Positions 36,679 through 46,827 of a DNA stretch of 64,000 nucleotides are shown piece by piece. Under the pieces are notes generated by a model, which saw nothing but the letters and a program-made list of their open reading frames with translations, was not told the DNA's origin and searched no databases. The DNA is from Nepenthes gracilis (Eukaryota > Streptophyta > Magnoliopsida > Caryophyllales > Nepenthaceae). The position numbers were made by a program, and so were the translations under genes. The stretch spans positions 20,002,037 to 20,066,036 of the forward strand of contig BSYO01000004.1 of the NCBI GenBank assembly GCA_033239525.1, written 5' to 3'. The number at the start of each line of letters is the position of its first letter. The first letter of the stretch is position 1.

Positions 36679-38226
36679 AACTTTTTATCACAGTCTTGTG
36701 GGGGGAACCTTCTCCTTTCCTTGGTGACTACCATCGCCTGCCTTTCGGCAACCTTTCCTCAATTGGGATTTCAGGGTCGGCTTTCGCAAGTTTGAATGAT
36801 ACCCTCTTCCACTCTACTGAACTTGGAGTAGTCCCACTCCCCTTCGGCTTCTCTTTCACAATCAAATCATTCTCCCTTGTACTCCACTTCGGTCATCTCT
36901 TCCTACCGTCTTAACCAATGCCTCCATTGGTCATCTTGGTATCATCTTTGACAGCCGAAACCTTCATCAGGCACCGACCTGATCTCTTACTTCCTTTTGC
37001 CACAATCGAGGTTCATTTGGTGAGTTTCCACCGGCCGTTTCCCAGCATCATCTAGTAGCCTTCATCATCAAACTTTTCGATTGAAATCATATTCAACCTC
37101 AAGTACGGGGCATGTCACACGCCCTTCAACATGAGCTTTTTACAGTTACTTGTCCGTAAGAAAACAACCCCGATGCCAACTACTCTTGACAAGCCACCGT
37201 TACCGATCTTCAATACCCCGTGGTCCCCGGGCGTATAGCTCATGAAATGAAACTTTCTCGGTGTCATATGGTGTAAGGCACCATTGTCCATCACCTAACT
37301 CGTCTCCTGGCTTGGTAGGTTATGTGCTTCTCCTACATGGACAAACAGGAGGTCTACACGGAGAGTGATAGTGGCCTGATCATCATCATGTATCTCACCT
37401 CTCCCGACGCTCACCTCCACCCTCCTTCTCCTACTTCCTCTGCGGGCAGCCCCGCCTCATGTGGCCTTTTTTGTTATAATGGAAGCATGTATTCTCCAAA
37501 AACTAGGTTCGGCTGTTACTTCTCTCCGATTTACCGCCTCGGTCCCTCAAACACCCTTGTCCCCAACTGCTGGTCCCCCACAAGTAAACTTGGCCTCTCA
37601 GAAGCCTCACCACTTTCCCTCTACATTCCCTTATTCATAAGTAAGGAAGTGATGACTTCATCCAAATTGAACGTGTCTTTTTCAAACAGCAATATCGTGA
37701 GAATATGAACGTACGAGGCCGGTATGGACGTCAACAACACCAACACTTTGTCTTCCTCTTTAATTTTCTCATCAAGGGCTGACATTTGCATCTCAATCTT
37801 GTTGAATTCGTCCAAATACTTCTAAAATTTTTTCCCTTCCGACAGACGCAGGCCATAGGACTGTTTCTTCACATGCAGCCTCATTGTCAAAGACTCACAC
37901 TTATACCGACTCTCGAGCTTCTTCCAGACCTCAATTGTGTCTGACAAGTCAATTACATTCTGAACAGTATTATCCGCAAGGCACAACTTGATCGTACAAT
38001 TAGCGAGATTTCTCTTATCTTGCCACTCTTCCTCTATCATGTTCTCCGACTTCTTTTCCATTCTCTGAAGTAGTATTACCATTTCTTCTCGGGTTAAATT
38101 ATTCATCACCCTTTCTTAAAAAAGGATGAAATTATTTTAGCCATTCAACTGCTCCACACTAAATGCCAAACTCCTCGACAACAGCGCCATCAAATTGTAG
38201 GCTTACAACTTCGCTCTGATACTACT
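36679..38226 (-). pseudogene. Array internal region 1: copia gag and protease-like segment
   Basis: 38109-37822 encodes the first half of a UBN2-type Gag (RNLANCTIKLCLADNTVQ, WKKLESRYKCESLTMRLHVK), and 37815-37621 the second half (VLLTSIPASYVHILTILLF) after a break. A zinc knuckle reads CFHYNKKGHMRRGC with Tyr at the second Cys. The protease-like segment (near 37300-37210) reads VMDNGALHHMTPRKFHFM, directly preceded by TAG. It is followed by a GAG-pre-integrase-like LMKVSAVKDDT, and the sequence then reaches the 3' LTR with no integrase, RT or RNase H. Confidence 0.8.
38213..38224 (-). other. Primer-binding site, unit 1
   Basis: Minus-strand TAGTATCAGAGC, one base from TGGTATCAGAGC, the usual plant copia site complementary to initiator methionine tRNA. 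It lies two bases inside the LTR. Confidence 0.8.
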
Positions 38227-39322
38227 TTTTGGGGTTTAACGCCCTGATTCACACACAATCCGGTTACAACGAAAAAACCTAAACTCCCCTGTCAACCGTT
38301 AACCACAAAGAATGTAAGCACAAGGAACACAGAGATGCACAATGATTTTTAATGTAAAAAATCATTCTCAACTAAAGAAAAAATCACGGGACAAACTTCA
38401 AAAAATTTTACTATGTAAAATCGGTTATAAAAATTCTCGAGACAGAATACCAGCAACCCAATTGAGACAGAATAAGAAAAATAATATCTAGAGTGAGAAA
38501 ACTCCCATTCTCTCTTTTTTTCTCTTTTTTTCTTCTCTCTTTTCTCTCATTGGTGGTACTCTCTACTCACTCTGATTTTACAAGTGTGGTCGCAAATGGC
38601 AAATGACAAGAGCTCCTTTTCGCACTCTGCTCTGTTCCACCCTCCGTTCTACGTTCTACTGCGCCTCCTTCTAAAGTTCCTGGTACGCTTTATAATGATG
38701 CCGACTCCAAATCTAATCTGCTCACCAGGTTTAATCTTGCAGATAATTTATCACATCAACTTTATCATTTTGTACGCCTTAACCAGTTTCCATACTTCCA
38801 CAGACGGCTTATGCTCTATAAGTCAACTTGATCTGCATAAACGGCGTATGATATGCTCTGTAAAGACGGTGCGTACTCTGTAAAGTCAGCTACCAACTTT
38901 AAAAGTCAACTGCCTACTCTGAAAAACCTACTACCTGCTCCTCAAAGTTTGGTGCCCACTCTACAAAGTTATCTATCAACTTCGCCAAGTTGACTTATCT
39001 GAACTACCATTACCTGGCCACTCCTTTGCATTAGCGCCCTTGGTCAGCTTCTTCGGCTGGCTTCATCTCAGCTCGGCCGGTTAGCCTTCCTAGCTAGCTT
39101 CTTCTTGCTTGGCCGGCTGCTGCCGGCTAGCTTTCTACAAGCTGACCTCCTTCCTGCTTGGCCGCCCACCTGGCCATTCTCTTGCAGCCCGGTTGGTCGT
39201 AGCCCTGTCGGCTTTGCCCTCAGTCTCGTGCACAATTCGGCAACTGCCAATCCAGTAAATTGGCCATTCTGACATTTACCCACTCCGACAAATTGGTCAC
39301 TTTGGCAAATGATCACTCCGGC

Positions 39323-39512
39323 TGTAATATTTCGAATCCTGATTGGATTATTTTAATATTAATTATGATTTTGGGTATTTCAGACATGGAGAAAGTAAAT
39401 TAAAATATTCTAAAATTTTGAGGAATGATCGAGATTTTGACGCGGCAGTCGAGGTGTGCCTGTGCTGTTGTTCGGAATCCGATTTGGATTTTAAAATTAA
39501 AAAAAGGGAAAG

Positions 39513-39579
<67 letters not shown>

Positions 39580-41707
39580 GGAAAAAGAAAGAAAGGGGAG
39601 AAAGGAGTCGGGGAGAGAGGAGAGAGAGGGGGAAAAGGGCGGCTAGGGTTTCGAGCGCGAAGAAGAGGGAGGAGGAAGAGGAGAAGGGAGAGGAAGGAGG
39701 TGGAGGCGACGACAACAGCAACGAGGGTTGCGGGTGAAGCCTCGACGGTCGCTGGCTGAGGCGGCGCGATGGTAGTGCGCGGTGTGGGTGCGCGGAGGAG
39801 ATCGAAGGCGAGAAGTTGCGCGATGAGAGAGGCGGCTGCATAACGATGTCGGCGCCGGCTGGGTGGTGCCGAGGAGGTCGATGAAGGCCAGGCAAGCTGT
39901 GCGGTGGTGGATCAGTGGCAGAGGAGCGGCGTCGGCGTGTGCAGTAGCGATGGGGAGAAATCGCGTGCAGAGAAGAACGGAGGAGAGATGAGGCGTGCGC
40001 GATGGCTGAGAGAGCTCGTCAGGGGTGCTCGGTGGCCACGATGGGAGGCAACGGCGGCGACGGCCGCCCTATTCAGCCGGCAGTAGCAGCAGCAGCGCGG
40101 AGGCACTGCGCGCGGAGGAGAGAGGAAGGGGCGCGCGGAGGAGAGAGGGCGGACGCGGCAAAGGAGAGAGAAAGGCTCGATTGGAGTGCTTCGGGACATC
40201 ATTTCTTAAGATCTGTAGAGTATAATGTTAAGGCAAGTATCCTCTAGCCTTATTCTTGGTTTGATTTAATTCCGATATATTTTGACTACTGTGGGAGATT
40301 TTACTAACAGACATGCATTTTTATATAACCCAAATTTATCAATTGTGTACATGTATGTATATTTTATCGGTTGTGCGGTGGTTTTGTACTGGTATTTATA
40401 TTTGGATGAATTTTGGACACCAGGACAATATATATGTATATTTGTGTATCCGTATATTGTGGAACCATGAACCAGGCCGTGCATTGGTCCACACACACGC
40501 TGCCGGGGGCGGGATCACTACGGGACCATGGCGGTCCGAAACCCTAGGGGTTGATTTGTGATCGGAGGCATTGGCTATTTGTGGCGCCGCTCCGACGGGG
40601 GAGGCTTAGTCCCGACGGGGACGTATATGATAGGCCACTTCCACCGGAAGAAAGGTTCAGACTTTTAGTAGCTGACCTGCCCCACTGTGTATTTAATTAA
40701 GAACCATCGTAAGAAATTGATGGAAAACTAATATATTCGAACGTCCTAATATATAACTAAAACTTGATGTTGCACCAAAAGTCGCGGGTGGTAAAACATA
40801 GTGAACAAGTTCCTAATCTATGGGAGACAGAGTACATGGATGGCCTTGAGCTCTTTACCGGCCTAAACCGTGGATTGAGCCTTGGTTTAAATCGCAGCCG
40901 AGAAAGCGGCGGACGAGGTAACCCTTCCTCAAGTTAGTATCATTGATTTTTGGTTCTCCGATTTAGTGCATGCTTTGTATTTCTGCATGTGTTGCATGGA
41001 CGACAATTTGAGATACGTGGTTTGGCCCACGGATGGGCAATGGGAATGTCTCGCGTCTTGATGTGATAAACACGGGCGTGTTTTGATTTATGTTTTAGTT
41101 CCGTCTTCTCTTGATTTACGGTTGAGTTTTAGATTCGGACGGTACGTCCTCCACGGGTAACCCTTCCCTCGGATTGTATGATATGATATCGCCTACAGAT
41201 TTTATCGTGATTTTGGACGAGTTCTCCGATTTAGTGCATCTCCTCGGTTTTCGAAATTTCACGGATGTGTTTTGTTTTACGTGATTGCTATGCGATATCC
41301 CTACTTGATTTATGAGATATGATTGTTTGATACTTGATGAGCTTTAGGACTCATGTTTTCATGTTTTATTCCTTCGCAATGGGATGTTGTCGATGCGGCG
41401 GATCTCTATGTGAGTGGATATGTTCATATTTGATATTTCTAATCTCGAGGATATATTATGATTTTGTCTGTAGGGATAAGGGCCTGATTTAGAATATGTT
41501 TGGAGTTATCATGTTATGTTAATGAGTTGTTGTAATGTTGAATACCTCCTTTACGATATTTGGATAGCGAGTCGTATATTGTATTTGTCCGGATTTATAT
41601 CCGATGAGATCTTATCTCCTATCGTGTTCGGATTGTCACGCCTGTTTGATTATTATGGTTAATAGAATATATATATTGTTGATTTTATTTGACCTCGAAT
41701 TGTGTTT
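39323..41707 (+). mobile_element. Nested solo LTR, probably gypsy (2385 bp)
   Basis: It starts TGTAATATTTCGAATCC and ends near CTCGAATTGTGTTT, with CCGGC before and CTGAT after, a decayed duplication of ctgac. It holds a long (TAA)n tract, then a GC-rich purine-heavy segment (39590-40190), then AT-richer sequence. No gag or pol motif is present. It was placed by comparison with the uninterrupted LTR 1. Confidence 0.7.
39512..39579. repeat. (TAA)n microsatellite, about 22 units
   Basis: Uninterrupted taa repeats within the nested LTR. They produce spurious poly-Asn and poly-Ile open frames on the two strands. Confidence 0.95.
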
Positions 41708-42031
41708 CTGATATGATTTGCCATCGTCTAGGCATTACCACTCTGAGATTTGCCCACTCCAGCAAATTGGCCACTTTGGTCATTTGTGGCAGTCAATTTG
41801 CAACACTTTGAATTTTGTACAAACCTATACGATCTTTCGATGACTCATCCGTTTATTGAATTACCCACAATGAGTGACCAAACCCAACATACTTTCCCTC
41901 ACATCCTTGAAGGGGGAACCTTCACTTTTTCCTAGCGACCGCCATCACCTGCCATTTGGCAGCTTCCCCTCAACTAAGATTCCGGCATCAACCTCTATAA
42001 GTTTGAATGATTTTTCATCCACCGAACTGAT

Positions 42032-44151
42032 TGCTTATGGCATCGATAAAAATTTAAACCAAACTACTCATCCAATAATTTAGATCATTTCATTCTTGCG
42101 ATATTAACTACATCATAATAATTTGTCCATTATCCATGCATATAATAAAGGATACTTGAAAATACATGAGCTAAATCGCATCAGACTCATCATCTTTCAT
42201 GTTTCTCCTCCAAGCTAACCGAAACTCAATCTCTGAGCCTTGAGCCAAAGCCCATAATCATGATCGAATATCATCTACCAATGTCTCAACATACTCCACA
42301 ACCTACTATATCCGAGACTTGACTCTAGGCAAATGGGTCTCACAAGACCGAACATCCAAAAAGAACAAGATAAGCAACGGAAATCCCCGAAATCCGATCT
42401 CAACGATAATCGATTTCCTATCGACCAAAGTGGATATGTTCACAAGATCCATTTGCCACCACAACAAATAGGTACTTTCATCTCGAGAATCTCCATCTTA
42501 TTCCGATATATATTCCCGATGATTTTTGCACTATGCTCGGACGACCGACCAAATCCACGGTCCAGGCCTTCGCCCATGCTCATAGCTCCTCTTCCGAATC
42601 TATGTTTGACAACTCACACGAGTTATCATGTTATGTTCACGCAATGAGTTCCCGCCACACTAGGCAATGTGTAACACCACCAGGATATGTTGACCATTAA
42701 AGTACCAAAGCCTCCCATTCGACTGGATACTTTAATGTTTTCACACTCTCTCAACTTTGATAAGAAGCCAATACGTATACTCACACATGTATTTTGCAAT
42801 ATCAACAACGAACGTCGTTCGGCCTTTACTCACACAATCAAATCCAACACAAAGGAATGATCTCAGGTCATCCAAAGGAAATACAAGGATCGAGATATGA
42901 TCAGCTCAACCGCCTTACTATTTTTATTTTGGAGCGACGCCTACGAGGCCAATTTTTTTTATTTCAATTTCCCATTTCCAATTAATCGATACGTCACAAT
43001 TTAATTGGGTCTTATTTATTTCTTCATACCATCAAATAACTCCGAACACGAGTTTTTTATTACAACATACGCAGTTTGAATATTCTCTATGATCATACAT
43101 TAACATATATTATTGATTTTATTTAGCCAAACACACACACTCAATCCAGCCCAGCATACACACACTCCAGGCCCAAACCCACATATTCAATCCAGGCCAG
43201 CATTTGGCCCAGCCCAACACACTCTCCCTATGCAACACATCCACACACTCCAACATTTGCCACCCAACACCACACACACACACACTTGGGCCCACAGCCC
43301 AACTCCTCAGCCCATCACGCACACACACCTCAGCATTACTCTCCCATACGCACTGGCGAGCATTTGCTTTGCTTCCACTGTATAAAACACAACACCTTTT
43401 CAGACGTACACTTTGCCATTTGTGGCTAGAAGCAAAGATAAATTTGGGAAATGAACAAGAGAGGGAATATTAGGATGATTTCACTTGAAATTTCGAAGGA
43501 AGCGGTGAGGAAAATCACTTGCAATTAGAGAGGAAATGATGTAAAGGGATCACTTGCTCGATCTTCGATTCGACTCCGGTTTGGCTTGATTCCAGTTGGG
43601 CACCCACGACGAAGTAAACCACGCTCGGCGACCGCACGCACGGGCAAAACAGCGGCGGTCAGTTGGCGGCGGCAATTACGATGATGGCAACACGGCCAAT
43701 GAGAACCACACATCGGCAACGCGATGAATGCCTCAAAGATGAGCCACATTTCTCGTTTTCTTCCACCCACAACAAATTTCTTCACTCATACATCCTTTAT
43801 ATGGAGACGGAATGAGAACAAAGAAGAGTCGACTCACTTTTTTCCCGTTAGCGAGAGAGAGGGAGAGAGGAAAACAGAAACGAGACAGATCAGAGGAAGT
43901 GGGGACGCCATGGAGTTGGCTTGGGTTTGTTTATTAATATTAGTTTTATTATGATTATTATTATTATTATTATTATTTATTTCGTTTTAACACTTATAAA
44001 ATATTATTATTATTATTTAATTATTACCATTAATATTATATGTAAAACATTTATATTATTATTTCATAATCATTTTTACTAATATATATTAAAAATAAAT
44101 TCACCCAATTTAAATTTTAAATTTCCTCAATGAAAATATCCAACCATTACA
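42032..44151 (-). mobile_element. Nested solo LTR (2120 bp) in internal region 2
   Basis: Edges are TGCTTATGG at 42032 and CCATTACA ending 44151. Copy 1 shows the uninterrupted text gaacttggagtagtccc, while here gaactgat and gtagtcc flank the insert, so the insertion is clear but no clean duplication survives. It holds (ATT)n tracts at 43950-44020 and a CA-rich stretch at 43120-43345. Orientation is inferred from TGTAATGG at the right end and is uncertain. Confidence 0.6.
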
Positions 44152-45528
44152 GTAGTCCAACTCTCCTTTGGCTTCTTCACGATCGAATCATTCTCCCTTA
44201 CACTCTACTTCAGTCACCTCTTCCTGCCACCTTGACCAATGCCCCCATTGGTCATATTGGTATCATCCTTGAAAACCCAAGTTTTCATTAGGTACCGACC
44301 TAACCTCTTACTTTCCCGTACCAAAACTGAGGTGTCTTTGGTGACTTTCCATCGGCTGTTCTCAATGCCGTCCGAAAGTCTTCATCATCAAACTTTCCGG
44401 TTGAAATCAGATTCAACCTCATATCGGGGCATGTCACATGCCCTTCAAAACGAGTTTCTTATAGTTACTTGTCCGCAAGCAAATATCTTTAATGCTAACA
44501 ACCTTTGACAAGCTACTGTTACCCATCTTCAATACCCCGTGGTCCCTGGACGTAAAACTCATAAAGTGGGACTTCCTCGGTGTCACATGGTGTAAAGTAC
44601 CACTGTTCATCATCAAACTTGTCTCCTAGCTCGGTAGGCTATGTATTTTCCCCACATGGACAACTAGAAAGTGTCTACAGAGAGCGATAGTGGCCCAATC
44701 ACCATCATAATCCTGCCTCTCCTAACGCTCACCTCTGCCCTCCTTCTTTTGCATTCTCTACGGGCAGTCCTACCTTATGTGATCCTTCTTGTCATAGTGA
44801 AAACACATCTTCTCCAAAAACTTGGTCCGGTCGTTGCTTCTCTCCAATTTGCCGCCTTGGACCCTCAATCTCCCTCGTCCCTGACTGCTGGTCGCCACAA
44901 GTAGATTCGGCTCTCTAGAAGCCTCACCGCTTCCCCTCTGCCTTGACTCATTTATAAATAAGAAAACGATGATCTCATCTAAATTGAGCGTATCTTTTCA
45001 GAACAGTAGCGTCGTGACAATATGATCGTACGAGACCGGCAACGATGCTATCAATACTAACTTTCTGTCTTCCTTCTTGATTTTCTCATCAATGGCTAAA
45101 ATTTGTGTCACAATCCGGTTGAGCACATCGAAATACTTTTCAAAGTTTTTCCCTTCTAATAGGCGCAGGCCGTAAAACTGCTTCTTCACATGTAGCCTCG
45201 TTCTCAAGGACTTTAACTTATACCAACTTTCAAACTTCTCCCAAATCTCCGCTAGGTCTAACAAGCCAATGACCTCTTGAAGAGTATTATCCACAATATA
45301 CAATTTGATCGTACAATTAGCAAGATCTCTCTTATTTTGCAACACTTCCTCCATCATGTTCTTCAACTTCTTTTCCTTTATCCGAAGTACTTTTACCGTT
45401 CTTTCTTGGGTCAAAATATTTCTCACCCTTTTTATCAAATGATGAAATTATTTTACCCATTCAGCTACTCCATATTAAATGGCAAGCTCCTCGATGATGA
45501 CGCCATAAAATCGTAGGCTTACAACATT

Positions 45529-45540
45529 GCTCTGATGCCA
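45529..45540 (-). other. Primer-binding site, unit 2
   Basis: Minus-strand TGGCATCAGAGC, one mismatch to the initiator-Met tRNA site, two bases from the LTR end. Confidence 0.85.
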
Positions 45541-45542
45541 CT

Positions 45543-46742
45543 TCTTTGGGTTCAACACCTGGATTCACACACAACCCGATCGTAACGACAAAACCTGAAT
45601 CCCCCCGTTGGCCATCAATCACCAAGAATGTGAGCACAGTGAACACAGGGATGCATAACGATTTTTAACGTAAAAACCCTTCTCAATCAAGAAAAAAGCC
45701 ACCAAACAAATTTTAAAAATTTTTTCTATGTGAAATAGATTACAAAAAATTGAGAGATAGAATACCGACAACCCACTTGAGACAGAACAAGAAAAATAAT
45801 CTCCAGAGTAAGGAAACTCTCTTTCCCTATTTTTTCCTCTATTTTTTTCTTCTCTTCTTTATCTCACTGGTAGTGCTCTCTGTACTCACTCTGATTTTAC
45901 AAGTGTGGCGGCAAGCGAAAAACGGCAAACGACGAAAACTCCCTTCCACACTCTACTCTATTCCACCCTCCGTTCCACGTCCTATCGCGCCTCCTTCTAA
46001 AGCGCCTGGTGTGCTTTATAATGACACCAACTCCAAATCCTATTTGCTCACCTAACCTAATCTTGTAAATGATTTGTCACATTAACTTTGTTATTTTTAT
46101 GTCTTCACCAGTTTTCATACTTTCACAGATGGCGCATATTCTGCAAGTTAACCTACTCTACATAAACGACGCATGCCTTGCTCTACACAGACGATGCGTG
46201 CTCTACAAAGTTAGCTACCAACTCTGCAAATCAATTGCCTACTCTGAAAAGCCTGCTACCTACTCCTCAAAGTTTGGTGCCCACTTTGCAAATTCATCTA
46301 CCAGTTCCACCAGGTTGACTCCTCTGAACTAGCATTGCCTAGTTAGCCCTTTGCATTAACGCTCTTGGTCGGCCTCGTTGGCTAGCTTCATCTCGGCTCA
46401 GCTGGCCAGCCTCCTTGGCCGGCTTCTTGCTGCCCGACCGGCCACTGCTGGTTGGCCTTTTGCAGGCTAACCTCCTTGCTCCTTGGCCGCCCAGCCAGCC
46501 GTCCTCTTGCAAGTCAGTTGGTCGCGGCTCTGCTGGCTTCGCCCTTAGTCTCGTGCACCATTCTTGCAATTGCCAATCCACTAAATTAGTCATTCTGACA
46601 TTTGCCCACTCTGATAAATTGGCCACTTTGATCATTTGCTACAGTCAGTTTGTAGTATTCTGAACTTCACAAAAGCTTACACGATCTTCCGATGACTTAT
46701 CTGTTTATTAAGTTACCCACAATGAAGTGATGAAACCCAACA
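45543..46742 (-). repeat. Array LTR 3 (1200 bp)
   Basis: It starts tctttgggttcaac and ends gatgaaacccaaca, homologous to LTR 1 and LTR 2. It is shorter than LTR 1 because it carries fewer of the 'tttgcccactttggcaaattgg' units in U3. Confidence 0.85.
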
Positions 46743-46827
46743 TATCATGCGCTTGGATTGATGCGCTGATTGTGGATATGTTTCCTTGTGACTGCACTAC
46801 ACTGTTGTCCATGTTACAAGTACTTGT

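Larger units (their letters stand above)
38227..41889 (-). repeat. Array LTR 2, shared by both units, split by a nested LTR
   Basis: The parts 38227-39322 and 41708-41889 together match LTR 1 in length and content. The left part ends ggcaaatgatcactccggc and the right part resumes at ctgatatgatttgccatc, corresponding to ctgacattttgccac in LTR 1. The end ccaaacccaaca is followed by the purine tract (minus strand gtgagggaaagta) expected before a 3' LTR. Confidence 0.85.
41890..45542 (-). pseudogene. Array internal region 2: copia gag and protease-like segment, split by a nested LTR
   Basis: 45438-44998 is a long Gag frame (RDLANCTIKLYIVDNTLQ, WEKFESWYKLKSLRTRLHVK, LIASLPVSYDHIVTTLLF), better preserved than in unit 1. 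The zinc knuckle reads CFHYDKKDHIR. The protease-like frame 44616-44434 begins MMMNSGTLHHVTPRKSHF, where the aspartate of DSG is Asn. Without the nested LTR it is about 1.53 kb and has the same end points as unit 1, again without integrase, RT or RNase H. Confidence 0.8.
35422..46742 (-). mobile_element. Tandem copia array: LTR-internal-LTR-internal-LTR
   Basis: Three homologous LTRs (35422-36678, 38227-41889 with an insertion, 45543-46742) alternate with two homologous internal regions (36679-38226 and 41890-45542). The minus-strand order of each unit is 5' LTR, PBS, gag, protease-like segment, polypurine tract, 3' LTR. The middle LTR serves as 5' LTR of one unit and 3' LTR of the other. The whole array is flanked by TATCA at 35417-35421 and 46743-46747. 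Without nested insertions each internal region is about 1.54 kb and lacks integrase, reverse transcriptase and RNase H. Confidence 0.85.

Noticed and set aside
39425..39895. Poly-Asn and poly-Ile open frames
   Set aside because: Created by the (TAA)n microsatellite inside the nested LTR; not coding.
39904..40247. Several overlapping Arg/Ala-rich frames on both strands
   Set aside because: GC-rich purine-heavy LTR sequence opens all frames; no domain and no agreement between frames.
43113..43473. His/Thr-rich frames
   Set aside because: Products of a CA-rich simple repeat in the nested LTR.
39323..44151. The two nested LTRs as a pair bounding one element
   Set aside because: Their ends differ in sequence, they appear inverted to each other, and what lies between is copia LTR and internal sequence.
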